Positions 7,746 through 15,469 of a stretch of 36,192 nt of DNA are shown piece by piece. The DNA lies in the NCBI GenBank assembly GCA_016199925.1, contig JACQFT010000038.1:1-36192 (forward strand), written 5' to 3'. The stretch is from Opitutia bacterium (lineage in GTDB: Bacteria; Verrucomicrobiota; Verrucomicrobiia; Opitutales; Opitutaceae). Both the position numbers and the translations under genes were made by a program. The notes under the pieces were generated by a model. The model made no database searches, was not told the origin of the DNA, and saw nothing but the letters and a program-made list of their open reading frames with translations. Numbering within the stretch: position 1 is the stretch's first letter; the number at the start of each line of letters is the position of its first letter.

Positions 7746-8105
7746 TTACTTTCCTTGTTGGGCTCTGCCTTTCTTAACGATGCCGCGATCGATCATGCTC
7801 GATGCGAATTCGACGACCTCCTGAGCTTGAATGCCGGCACGAGCCACGTCGATGGTAAGATCACCGAAGCCGGTAGTTTGGGTCGCCTTATGGAAGAGAC
7901 GGCGCAGAAATCCCAGCCTCGCCTTCAGAGCTGCGCGGTCGCGCACTACAACGCAAACATACTCGCGAGTCCCGTCCTGCTGCACAAAAACGTCCCTTAC
8001 TTCTCTCCACGTCAATGTGCCGATGCCCCACAAGGGATTGAAGATTCCTTCTTCGTCTAGCTGGAAGCGCCCTTCGCCGGGCCTAGCAATGTAGGAAGTG
8101 GTCAT
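7746..8105 (-). CDS. Hypothetical protein, possible STM3941-like PH-domain fragment
   Basis: A 119-residue protein I do not recognise with certainty. 'FQLDEEGIFNPLWGIGTLTWREVRDVFV' followed by a strand-rich stretch, 'LGFLRRLFHK', 'GDLTIDVARAGIQAQEVVEF' resembles the C-terminal, cytosolic part of STM3941-family proteins. Those usually carry two N-terminal membrane helices before a PH-like fold. No such helices precede it here, so this may be a soluble variant or a truncated remnant. The bases around it are clearly less GC-rich than the housekeeping genes nearby, which fits acquired or decaying DNA. It starts at the ATG at 8105 with no clear ribosome site and converges with the rhodanese gene. 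Confidence 0.6.
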   Translation of the reverse strand: MTTSYIARPGEGRFQLDEEGIFNPLWGIGTLTWREVRDVFVQQDGTREYVCVVVRDRAALKARLGFLRRLFHKATQTTGFGDLTIDVARAGIQAQEVVEFASSMIDRGIVKKGRAQQGK

Positions 8106-8316
8106 TTTTATCTGCCAGCAGTGTTATTCGCCCTTACTCGATGGTCTCGCCGGATGCCTGTTCATGGGCGGAGACAATGGGTGGAACGGTCCCTTGGCAA
8201 GAGTTTGGTCTGAACCGGGAGACGTGCGTGGCGGATCAGTGAAAGCACGGCACTCAATTGCGACGCTTGACTCCGGCCCGCGATTTTGAAGTTATCTCCC
8301 CTTACCTTTCCAACCT
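8106..8316. promoter_or_regulatory. Intergenic region with possible promoter for the 34-residue basic protein
   Basis: A 211-base region between divergent genes. TTGACT at 8267-8272, a 17-base spacer and AGTTAT at 8290-8295 make a moderate sigma-70-like promoter about 20 bases before the ATG at 8317. No Shine-Dalgarno sequence is visible before that ATG. A 63-codon ORF at 8098-8289 has no protein-like features and is not called. Confidence 0.35.
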
Positions 8317-8421
8317 ATGGGCAAACAATATAACAAAGTCATCAAGAAGAAACGCCGCGTCGCTTACCACAAGCGCAAGAACGCCAAAATCGCCAAGACG
8401 ATCAAGTCCGCCAAGAAGTAA
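8317..8421 (+). CDS. Tiny Lys/Arg-rich basic protein (34 residues)
   Basis: This 34-codon gene is too short for the ORF track. It reads MGKQYNKVIKKKRRVAYHKR then KNAKIAKTIKSAKK: about half the residues are Lys or Arg and there is no acidic residue. It has its own putative promoter upstream and a strong intrinsic terminator 28 bases after the stop, so it is a self-contained transcription unit. It lies just before rimO, whose product modifies ribosomal protein S12. The composition resembles small ribosome-associated or nucleic-acid-binding proteins. I believe a similar 'small basic protein' is widespread in Verrucomicrobiota, but I cannot verify that here. Function is unknown; RNA or ribosome binding is inference. 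Confidence 0.75.
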   Translation: MGKQYNKVIKKKRRVAYHKRKNAKIAKTIKSAKK

Positions 8422-8445
8422 CGGCCGGGCTCCGCCCTTCCCCGC

Positions 8446-8473
8446 AAGAGCGCGCCCCCGGTGGCGCGCTTTT
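8446..8473 (+). terminator. Intrinsic terminator after the small basic gene
   Basis: AAGAGCGCGCC-CCCGGT-GGCGCGCTTTT: an 8-bp GC stem extended by A/T pairs and followed by TTTTCCATTTTT. It lies only 15 bases before the rimO ATG, so rimO must rely on read-through or on a promoter within or before this hairpin. Confidence 0.8.
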
Positions 8474-8488
8474 CCATTTTTGCAGCAC

Positions 8489-9904
8489 ATGATCAAAGTC
8501 AGTCTCGTCTCCCTCGGTTGCGCCAAGAATCTCGTCGATAGCGAGATCATGATCGGCCATCTCCACGCGGCCGGCATGAGCGTGATCCCCGACGCCGAGA
8601 AGGCCGACGTGGTGATCGTCAACACCTGCTCGTTCATCGACTCGTCGAAGGAAGAATCGATCAACGCCATCCTCGAGGCGCACAAGGGCAAGGGCATGCG
8701 CAAGCGCCACGCGCAGCAGAAACTCATCGTCGCCGGCTGCATGGCGCAGCGTTTCTCGAAGGACTTGTCCGGCTCGCTCAACCAGGAAGTCGACGCCTTC
8801 ATCGGACTCGACCAAGTCACCAAGGTCGCGCCGATCATCGAGGAAATCTACGCCAAGGAACGCGGCGCGAAGGAAGCGCCCGCGTCGTTCGTCACGCCGC
8901 GCTCGACTTACATCCCCGACTATCACACGCCGCGCTTCCGGCTCACGCCGCGCCATTTCGCCTACATCAAGATCGCCGAGGGCTGCAACCACCCGTGCAC
9001 GTTCTGCATCATCCCGCAGATTCGCGGCCGGCACCGCAGCCGCACCGTCGAGAGCGTCGTCGCCGAGGCGCGCCAGCTCGTCAAGGAGGGCGTCAAGGAG
9101 CTCAACCTGATTTCGCAGGACACCACTTTCTTCGGCATGGACACCTGGGAGCAGCGCCCGAATCCGCGCACGCCCGTCGATTCCTCACGCGGCACCGCGC
9201 TCACGACTCTCCTCCGCGAACTCAACGCCATCGAGGGCGATTTCTGGATTCGCCTCCTCTACACGCACCCGGCCCATTGGAGCGACGAGCTCATCAAGAC
9301 CATCGCCGAGTGCCCGAAGGTCGCACGCTACATCGACATTCCGCTCCAGCACATCTCCGACCACATGCTCGGCCGGATGCAACGCGAGACGAGCGGCGCC
9401 TATATCCGCGATCTCATCCAGCGCATCCGCGCCGGCATCCCCGGCATCGCCATCCGCACGACCTTCATCGTCGGCTTCCCCGGCGAAACCGAGGCCGATG
9501 TCGACGAACTCTGCGCCTTCATCAAGGAAGCGAAGTTCGAGCGCCTCGGCGTTTTCCGCTACTCGCAGGAAGAAGGCACCCGCGCCGCCAAGATGGAGGA
9601 GCAGATTCCCGCCAAGGTGAAGGAAGCCCGCTGGCACCGCACCATGGCGCTCCAACAGGAGATCGCCCGCGAAGTTTCCAAATCCTACGTCGGCCGCACG
9701 CTCAAGGTGCTCGTCGACGAAGCCGGCGTAGCCCGCGGTGAAGCCGATGCCCCCGACATCGACGGCCGCGTCTACCTCGCGCGCGCGCATCCCGTGAGCG
9801 AGTTCGCCGAAGTCGCCATCACCGGCTACCACGACTACGATCTGCTCGCCTTGCCGAAGGGCGCCCGGCCCGCCGAATACAAAGTCGCCAAGCAGGCGCA
9901 GTGA
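8489..9904 (+). CDS. rimO: Ribosomal protein S12 methylthiotransferase RimO
   Basis: A 471-residue radical-SAM methylthiotransferase that adds a methylthio group to an aspartate of ribosomal protein S12. The N-terminal UPF0004 domain has the three cluster cysteines C11 ('SLGCAKN'), C47 ('NTCSFI') and C84 ('AGCMAQR'). The radical-SAM motif is C166/C170/C173 in 'EGCNHPCTFCIIPQIRG'. The C-terminal part from about residue 390 is a TRAM-like domain. 'YIDIPLQHISDHMLGRM' and 'RTTFIVGFPGET' are typical. 'SLGCAKNLVDSE' favours RimO over MiaB. The start is the ATG at 8489, which gives the expected 'MIKVSLVSLGC' N-terminus. A linker of about 15 residues with 'PNPRTPVDSSRGT' is inserted after 'TTFFGMD'. 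Confidence 0.95.
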   Translation: MIKVSLVSLGCAKNLVDSEIMIGHLHAAGMSVIPDAEKADVVIVNTCSFIDSSKEESINAILEAHKGKGMRKRHAQQKLIVAGCMAQRFSKDLSGSLNQEVDAFIGLDQVTKVAPIIEEIYAKERGAKEAPASFVTPRSTYIPDYHTPRFRLTPRHFAYIKIAEGCNHPCTFCIIPQIRGRHRSRTVESVVAEARQLVKEGVKELNLISQDTTFFGMDTWEQRPNPRTPVDSSRGTALTTLLRELNAIEGDFWIRLLYTHPAHWSDELIKTIAECPKVARYIDIPLQHISDHMLGRMQRETSGAYIRDLIQRIRAGIPGIAIRTTFIVGFPGETEADVDELCAFIKEAKFERLGVFRYSQEEGTRAAKMEEQIPAKVKEARWHRTMALQQEIAREVSKSYVGRTLKVLVDEAGVARGEADAPDIDGRVYLARAHPVSEFAEVAITGYHDYDLLALPKGARPAEYKVAKQAQ

Positions 9905-9998
9905 CGACGGTGGTCCGATGCAGCGCGGCGCTTGGGCCGCGAGCTTCGTCCCGGCCCGCGAGTCTCCGTCCTCGGGCGCGGCGAACTCGCGCAGCGCC

Positions 9999-11486
9999 CT
10001 ACCCGCCGGCCGCCCGCACGAACTCTCCGATGATGCCGCCGAACGAGCCGTTCGTGAAAAAGACCACGAGCCTCGGCCTGCCCGTCACCGGCAGTGTGTG
10101 CGCCGCGAGTTGCTCCAACACCGCCGCGTTCGTCGGTGCCGCGTGCGCGCCGACGCCCTGCGCGGCGAGGAGTTCGCACACCGCGGCCGGATCGAACCGC
10201 TCGTCGGGCTTGATCCGCTCGGCGCGGTTGACTGCGCCGACAAAGACTTCATCCGCGAGCGCGAGCGCCCGCAGGAAGCCCGCTTGCATCGCCCGGGAAC
10301 ACGCCGTGTTGCTGCGCGGCTCAAACACCGCCGTGAGCACCCGGTCGGGAAACCGGTTCCGGAGCGACTGCAGCGTCTCGGCCAGCGCCGTCGGGTGATG
10401 GCCGAAATCCTCGACGATCTTGAGCTGCGGCGTGTCCAGCAGCAGTTCCTGCCGGCGTCTCACCCCGCGGAATTTCGCGAGGGCCGCAAGATTCAGCGCC
10501 GTCGGCTCTGCGACCGGTAGGGCGAATCCTCCGGATGTGCCGCGATTGACCGACGGCTCACCGGGACGGTTCGCCCGACCCTCAAGCGCCAGCCCCGCGG
10601 CGCAGGCCGCCATTGCGGCGTTGCGGGCGTTGAAGAGTCCGGACTGCGTCCACTGCACCTCGGTCCAGAGCGCGCCCCGCCAGAGCAACTTGAAACTCGC
10701 GCCGGCCGCCGTCTCGGCAAAATCGGCGATGCGCAGGTCGTTGCCCTCGCCGGTGCCCACGCGAACGACGCGCGTCCAGCCGAGCGGGCCGAGCGCGGCG
10801 AGGTTGGCGTCGTCGCCGTTGAGCACGATCCAGCCGTTGCGCGGCACGATGCGCGTCAGGTGGAAAAACGTTCGCTGCACGTCCTGCAGGTCGCGGAAGA
10901 TGTCGACGTGGTCGAACTCAAGATTGTTCAGCACCGCGATGTGCGGCGCGTAGTGGATGAACTTGCTGCGCTTGTCGAAGAACGCGCTGTCGTATTCGTC
11001 GCCCTCGATCACGAACGGATCGGCCGCCGTTCCGAGATGGCTGCCGACGGGCGGGTCCCGCGGCACGCCGCCGATGAGAAAACCCGGATCGCGGCCGTTC
11101 TCGCGCAGGAGAAACGCCGTGAGCGCCGTCGTGGTCGTCTTGCCGTGCGTGCCAGCGATAACGACATTCTTGCGGCCCTTGAGCACGAAATCCGCGAGCA
11201 ACGCCGGCAGCGACGTGAAGGGGAACGCGCGCGTGTCGAGCAGCCACTCGACCTCGGGATTGCCGCGTGACATGGCGTTGCCGATGACGACGAGGTCGGG
11301 CGCGAGTTGCGCCAGCCGCGCGGCGTCGTAACCCTCGTGCAGGGTGATGCCAGCCTGCGCGAGCACCATGCTCATCGGCGGATAGACGCCGGTGTCGGCG
11401 CCGAGCACCTCGTGCCCGGCCGCGCGCGCGAGCAACGCCGCGTTGCCCATCGCCGTCCCGCAAATGCCCATGAAGTAGATTTTCAT
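9999..11486 (-). CDS. mpl: UDP-N-acetylmuramate:L-Ala-gamma-D-Glu-meso-DAP ligase (murein recycling)
   Basis: A 495-residue Mur ligase that attaches recycled murein tripeptide to UDP-MurNAc in the cytosol. It matches Mpl throughout: 'GICGTAMGNAALLARAAGHE', 'VYPPMSMVL', 'IGNAMSRGNPEVEW', the P-loop 'AGTHGKTTTTAL', 'IEGDEYDSAFFDKRSKF', 'LNNLEFDHVDIF', 'DFGHHPTA' and 'EPRSNT'. The start is the ATG at 11486 ('MKIYFMGICGT'). It is about 40 residues longer than E. coli Mpl. Part of the excess is an insertion 'RANRPGEPSVNRGTSGGFA' encoded by a palindromic 57-base stretch (see repeat at 10520). It is convergent with rimO and probably follows two exported-protein genes, 111 bases downstream of the second. 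Confidence 0.94.
   Translation of the reverse strand: MKIYFMGICGTAMGNAALLARAAGHEVLGADTGVYPPMSMVLAQAGITLHEGYDAARLAQLAPDLVVIGNAMSRGNPEVEWLLDTRAFPFTSLPALLADFVLKGRKNVVIAGTHGKTTTTALTAFLLRENGRDPGFLIGGVPRDPPVGSHLGTAADPFVIEGDEYDSAFFDKRSKFIHYAPHIAVLNNLEFDHVDIFRDLQDVQRTFFHLTRIVPRNGWIVLNGDDANLAALGPLGWTRVVRVGTGEGNDLRIADFAETAAGASFKLLWRGALWTEVQWTQSGLFNARNAAMAACAAGLALEGRANRPGEPSVNRGTSGGFALPVAEPTALNLAALAKFRGVRRRQELLLDTPQLKIVEDFGHHPTALAETLQSLRNRFPDRVLTAVFEPRSNTACSRAMQAGFLRALALADEVFVGAVNRAERIKPDERFDPAAVCELLAAQGVGAHAAPTNAAVLEQLAAHTLPVTGRPRLVVFFTNGSFGGIIGEFVRAAGG
10520..10576. repeat. Palindromic in-frame insertion within mpl
   Basis: GGGCGAATCCTCCGG... faces ...CCGGGACGGTTCGCCC across 57 bases, exactly 19 codons. 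The inverted arms share GGGCGAA/TTCGCCC and CCGG/CCGG. It encodes a low-complexity Pro/Gly/Ser loop between conserved Mpl blocks, absent from E. coli Mpl as I recall it. It resembles a palindromic element that inserted in frame. Confidence 0.55.
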
Positions 11487-11597
11487 TTCAGTCGCTATGC
11501 GGGGCAACGTTGGCGGCCGCGACGCGCTATGGAAAGCCCGGAAACTCGCGCCGGGACGTCTCTTTTTTTCCGCGGCCCGGCCGGCGAACCGCCCCGT

Positions 11598-12197
11598 TCA
11601 GAACCGCGCGGCCTCAAAGCTCCAGAACGCCGGCTCGCTGCGCAGCGGCCGGATTTGCCGGCTAACCGGATCCAGCACGAACGTGCCCTTCTCGGTGGCG
11701 ACCACGAGGCAGTCGTGGGCCTCGCCCGCCGCGATGCCGCCCCACGGTTGCCTGAGCTTCACCCGGATCAAGCCGAGCGCCGGCGCGGCTTCGACCTTTT
11801 CGTCATGCCGAGTCAACGACAGCGACACGAACACCCGCAGCACCCGGATCGCGCGGTCACTCTGAAACCCGTCCTCTTGCAGACTTTGGGGGCTGAATCC
11901 GTGGACCGCGACCATCGCTTCATACCAATCCAGCAATGTCGGCAGCGCGGCGTGCTCGACCAGGATATAGTTCTCGTCGGACATCAGGGCGAAATGCGCC
12001 CCGGCGCCGATCAGGCGGGCATACAGCGCGGACTTCGGCAGCATGATCGAGGCCCGCGTGTCCGGCGCCGACGCCCACGCGGTTACCCGACGGTAGGGCA
12101 CGACCGGCCAGTCGACCGTGGCGCCAAACGGGCTGGAGCAACCTCCCGCGAACAGGATCGCGCCGAGTAACAGCAGGGCTTTGAGACGCGCGGGCAT
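11598..12197 (-). CDS. Putative lipoprotein, degenerate paralog of the upstream exported protein
   Basis: A 199-residue lipoprotein of unknown function: the signal peptide has lipobox 'LFAGGC' with C20 as the lipidated cysteine. The mature part aligns with the neighbour at 12207. 'YILVEHAALPTLLDWYEA' matches 'FVVLDHGWLRRFLEWQRH' and 'HDCLVVATEKGTFVLDP' matches 'HEVVLVATDRGLFVVEP'. The neighbour has a Cys-His-Glu set. This copy keeps the histidine (H161) but has 'EDGFQSD' where the neighbour has 'DCDDYS', and Asp for Glu, so it looks inactive if the neighbour is an enzyme. It starts nine bases after the neighbour's stop and lies 111 bases before mpl. Confidence 0.7.
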   Translation of the reverse strand: MPARLKALLLLGAILFAGGCSSPFGATVDWPVVPYRRVTAWASAPDTRASIMLPKSALYARLIGAGAHFALMSDENYILVEHAALPTLLDWYEAMVAVHGFSPQSLQEDGFQSDRAIRVLRVFVSLSLTRHDEKVEAAPALGLIRVKLRQPWGGIAAGEAHDCLVVATEKGTFVLDPVSRQIRPLRSEPAFWSFEAARF

Positions 12198-12206
12198 CGG
12201 GTCACC

Positions 12207-12866
12207 TCAGTTCAGCACCAGCCAGCGCAGATGCGCCCGGTTCGGATAATTTTCCAATTCGACCATCCGGCCGTCTTGCGGCTCGACCACGAACAAGCCG
12301 CGGTCGGTGGCGACCAACACGACTTCGTGCAGCGCCCCGGCGCCCACGTTGGCCCAGGCCTCCGCTTGGTGCACCACCAACCGGCCGACGAGCGCCGGGC
12401 TCGACTGGGCGCCCGCCCGCAGCATCGCGAGGTCAACGAACGCCACCATGCCGAGACTGTAATCATCGCAATCCAGCAGCTCCGCCTGAAATTCATGGTC
12501 GAACTTCCATCGAAAATGCCGCTGCCATTCGAGGAACCGGCGCAGCCAACCGTGATCGAGCACCACGAACTCACGGCTCCGGTGCCGCACGATCGGCCAA
12601 TTCGCGCCGGCGGCAGTGAAGCGGGCCCGCACCTGATCGAGCGTCAGCACGGCGGACTTGCCCGCCGCCGCTTCAAACGCGGGAATTTCTGGCACGGTCC
12701 GGTGCTTGGGGCGCCAGTCCGCCGCATGCGGGACCAGCCCCTCGGTCCCGGCGAAGGCCGCACTGCGCAGAGTCGGAGATACCGTCAGTAAGAGCGCGAG
12801 CAGCACGAGCGGCCGAATTCCGCGCAACGCCGCAACGCGCGGCGAGAGGGTTTGCCGGGCGTTCAC
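12207..12866 (-). CDS. Exported protein, possible transglutaminase/papain-like fold
   Basis: A 219-residue protein with an N-terminal signal peptide (hydrophobic 'PLVLLALLLTVSPTL', cleavage probably near 'AFA-GT'). The core contains 'LLDCDDYSLGMVAFV' (C133), 'GALHEVVLVATDRGLFVVEPQ' (H180 and E195). The order Cys-DDY then His then 'EPQ' is that of small bacterial transglutaminase-like or papain-fold domains in which Cys/His/Glu form the site. I infer a cysteine-hydrolase-like fold but cannot name a family. It is the first gene of a minus-strand set with its paralog and then mpl, hinting at a cell-wall role. A perfect dyad lies 57-81 bases upstream. Confidence 0.65.
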   Translation of the reverse strand: MNARQTLSPRVAALRGIRPLVLLALLLTVSPTLRSAAFAGTEGLVPHAADWRPKHRTVPEIPAFEAAAGKSAVLTLDQVRARFTAAGANWPIVRHRSREFVVLDHGWLRRFLEWQRHFRWKFDHEFQAELLDCDDYSLGMVAFVDLAMLRAGAQSSPALVGRLVVHQAEAWANVGAGALHEVVLVATDRGLFVVEPQDGRMVELENYPNRAHLRWLVLN

Positions 12867-12922
12867 AGGAGCGCAGCAGTCAGGATGGCAGAGGACATGG
12901 TGGAAATGCTCGCTGATCGAAT

Positions 12923-12947
12923 CAGTCGCGCTCCGATTACGCGACTG
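12923..12947. promoter_or_regulatory. Perfect dyad between priA and the exported-protein gene
   Basis: CAGTCGCG-CTCCGATTA-CGCGACTG: an 8-bp perfect inverted repeat with a 9-base centre. It lies 57-81 bases upstream of the minus-strand gene starting at 12866 and 51 bases after the priA stop. It may be an operator or the 3' hairpin of priA mRNA; no T-run follows in the minus direction. Confidence 0.35.
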
Positions 12948-12997
12948 TGCATTTCAACGGATGCGACCGCTCGCCGGGCGGCGGCGCCGGCAGGACC

Positions 12998-15232
12998 TCA
13001 AGTCAGGCTCATCGGGTCCACGTCAAGAACCTGAGAAACGTCGTCGGGCCAGGTAAACTCGTTCTGCATCTTCACGAGCTCGGGCACGAACGCCGTCACA
13101 CGCGCGACGAAATACCAGACTTGGTAGCGATACTCGTCCTTCACCTTCTCGATCGGCGCGGGCGTCGGGCCGCGGATTTCCACGGCGGCGCCGAAGGTCT
13201 TCTCGACCCGCTTCACCCACTGGTCGGCGTAGAACTGGATCTTCTCCGGATTCCGCCCGCGGAAAAGGTGGTGCACGAGGTGGCGATACGGCGGGTAGTT
13301 GAATTTCTTGCGCATCCCCAGCTCGGCCTCGGCGAAACCGTCAAAGTCGGCGTGCCGCGCGAACTGAATCGCCTCGGCCTTGGGCGTAAACGTCTGCACG
13401 ACGACTTCGCCCGTGCGGTCGCCGCGCCCCGCGCGACCCGCCACCTGCACGAGCAGTTGAAAGGTGCGCTCGTTCGCGCGAAAATCCGGCACGTGCATCG
13501 ACAGGTCGGCGTCGACGAGGCCGACGAGCGTGACGTTGGGAAAGTCGAGCCCCTTGCCGATCATCTGCGTGCCGATGAGCACGTCGATCTTGCCGGCGCG
13601 AAAATCATTCAGGATTTGGCGGAAGCGGTTCTTCTTCGACATCGTGTCGGTGTCGACCCGCTCCAGCCGCGCGCGCGGCAGCACGCGCCGCACGGCCTCC
13701 TCGATGCGCTGCGTGCCAAGCCCGCGCCAGCGGATGTCGGGTGCCGCGCATTTCGGGCAAACCGCCGGCGCGCCGCGCTCGTGGCCGCAAAGGTGGCACT
13801 TCAGCGTCTCGTCGGCGCGGTGGTAGGTCAGCGTCACGCTGCAATGCGGGCACTCCTCCACGTGGCCGCATTTCCGGCACAGCATGCTCGACGAATAGCC
13901 GCGGCGGTTGATGAAAAGGATCGTCTGCTCCTTGCGCTCGAAACGCTGGTGCATGTGGTCGACGAGCAGCCGCGACAGCGTGACGAGCCCGCGCTGGCGC
14001 ATGAGCTCGATGCGCATGTCCACGATCTGGATGTCGGGCATCTTCTTGTCGTCGACGCGGCGCAGCAGGCGGTTGATCTGGTATTTGCCGGCACGCACGT
14101 TGACGACCGACTCGAGCGACGGCGTCGCCGAGCCGAGCAGGCAAACGGCATTGGCCAACTTCGCGCGATAGACGGCGACATCGCGGCCGTGGTAGCGCGG
14201 AGTCTCGTCCTGCTTGTAAGCGGGCTCGTGTTCCTCGTCGACGACGATGAGCCGCAGATCATGCACCGGCGCAAAGACCGCCGAGCGCGCGCCGACCACC
14301 ACCCGCGCCTGCCCCGACGCGAGCGCCTGCCAGCCGTCGAGCCGCTCGCCTTCGCTGAGACGGCTGTGCCAGACGACGGTCTGGTGTCCGGCCGCCTCGA
14401 AGCGCCCGCGCAACCGCGACACCGTCTGCGGCGTGAGCGCGACTTCCGGCACGAGGTAGATCGCGCTGCCGCCCGCCGCGAGCACCTCCTCGACGGCACG
14501 CAGATAAACCTCGGTCTTGCCCGAGCCCGTGACGCCGTGCAGCAGATGCACCGCGAACTTTTCGCGCGCGAGACTCGCGTGAACCGAATCGACCGCGGCG
14601 GCCTGCTCCTCGTTGAGCTTCGGCGGCAACCCGGTGACGATCTCGCCGCCGCCGCTCAGGCTGTCGGCGTAGGCCACGCGCTCGACGTGCCTGGTCTCCT
14701 CGCGCACGAAGCCGCGTTTGATGAGCGCCGCCGCAACGGCAGCGGTGCAATCGAGGCGCGAGAGCACGAGCGATTTCTTCGCCGGCTTGAACTGCTGCCG
14801 GAGAAATTCGCAGAGCCGCGCCTGCTGCGGCGCTTTTTTGCGGAACGCCGCCAGCTCGTCGGCCGTCAGCGTGCGCGCAAGCGAAAGATACTTCTCCTCT
14901 TTCACGTTGGCCTCGCCGCGCACGGCGGCGGGAATCATCGCCTCGAACACCGACTCCATGCGCGCCGCATAGTAGGCGTGCATCCATTTCGCCAGCGCGA
15001 GCAGATCGGGCGTCAACGCCGGGAACGCATGCAGCGCCGCCGTGACGAGTTTCAATTTCTCCGGCGCGCAGTCCGGGATGGCATCCACCTCGACCACGAT
15101 CGCGAGCTTCTGGCGGTTGACGATGGGCACGCGGACGAGCGACCCCGGCCGCACATCCGCGCGCAGCGACGCCGGCACGCGGTAGTGCAGCAGCTTGTCA
15201 AAGCCCGCCATCGGTTGGACGCCCACAATCAT
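12998..15232 (-). CDS. priA: Primosomal protein N' (replication restart helicase PriA)
   Basis: A 744-residue superfamily-2 DNA helicase that reloads the replisome at stalled forks. The N-terminal 3'-DNA-end binding domain begins 'MIVGVQPMAGFDKLLHYRVP'. Walker A is 'HGVTGSGKTEVYL', Walker B 'VVDEEHEPAYKQD', followed by 'CLLGSATPSLES'. The zinc region between the helicase lobes carries eight cysteines ('LCRKCGHVEECPHC', 'LKCHLCGHE', 'VCPKC'). Motifs V and VI are 'GTQMIGKGLDFPNVTLVG' and 'QVAGRAGRGD'. The start is the ATG at 15232; the 240 additional codons in the track are read-through across the repeat region and antisense fur. Length is typical. Confidence 0.96.
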   Translation of the reverse strand: MIVGVQPMAGFDKLLHYRVPASLRADVRPGSLVRVPIVNRQKLAIVVEVDAIPDCAPEKLKLVTAALHAFPALTPDLLALAKWMHAYYAARMESVFEAMIPAAVRGEANVKEEKYLSLARTLTADELAAFRKKAPQQARLCEFLRQQFKPAKKSLVLSRLDCTAAVAAALIKRGFVREETRHVERVAYADSLSGGGEIVTGLPPKLNEEQAAAVDSVHASLAREKFAVHLLHGVTGSGKTEVYLRAVEEVLAAGGSAIYLVPEVALTPQTVSRLRGRFEAAGHQTVVWHSRLSEGERLDGWQALASGQARVVVGARSAVFAPVHDLRLIVVDEEHEPAYKQDETPRYHGRDVAVYRAKLANAVCLLGSATPSLESVVNVRAGKYQINRLLRRVDDKKMPDIQIVDMRIELMRQRGLVTLSRLLVDHMHQRFERKEQTILFINRRGYSSSMLCRKCGHVEECPHCSVTLTYHRADETLKCHLCGHERGAPAVCPKCAAPDIRWRGLGTQRIEEAVRRVLPRARLERVDTDTMSKKNRFRQILNDFRAGKIDVLIGTQMIGKGLDFPNVTLVGLVDADLSMHVPDFRANERTFQLLVQVAGRAGRGDRTGEVVVQTFTPKAEAIQFARHADFDGFAEAELGMRKKFNYPPYRHLVHHLFRGRNPEKIQFYADQWVKRVEKTFGAAVEIRGPTPAPIEKVKDEYRYQVWYFVARVTAFVPELVKMQNEFTWPDDVSQVLDVDPMSLT

Positions 15233-15321
15233 CGCGCCATGTGACGCGGCGTGCCGCGGCGTGGCAACGAGTTTTCGGCCAACGCCAGCGTGTCGCGCCC
15301 ACGACGGATTCTTCGTCTGTC

Positions 15322-15391
15322 GTAGCGGCCGGCGTCCCTGCCTGCTGTGCTCTCGCGACCGAACTCGGCAGGCAGGGACGCCTGCCGCTAC
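15322..15391. repeat. Inverted repeat of a second REP-like family
   Basis: Two 24-base arms, GTAGCGGCCGGCGTCCCTGC... and ...GCAGGGACGCCTGCCGCTAC, pair with one mismatch around a 22-base centre TGTGCTCTCGCGACCGAACTCG. It lies between the divergent priA and fur-like genes. The centre resembles REP-type CTCGCGAC sequence, suggesting a related origin. Confidence 0.65.
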
Positions 15392-15433
15392 TGGGAACCA
15401 TCGCGCCCTCGCGCTCCGGGAAGAACAGATGGG

Positions 15434-15463
15434 TTGACAGGCGGAAAACGGCCAAGCGACACT
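15434..15463 (+). promoter_or_regulatory. Possible promoter of the fur-like operon
   Basis: TTGACA at 15434-15439 is a perfect -35 match. With an 18-base spacer the -10 would be GACACT (3 of 6 matches), putting the transcript start close to the GTG at 15470. If so the mRNA would be nearly leaderless. The -10 is weak, so this is tentative. Confidence 0.3.
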
Positions 15464-15469
15464 GCCCCC

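Noticed and set aside
8098-8289. 63-codon plus-strand ORF
   Set aside because: No ribosome site, no recognisable features and overlaps the divergent gene start and promoter region.
12947-15244. 765-codon plus-strand ORF
   Set aside because: Antisense of priA, which has complete helicase motifs on the other strand.
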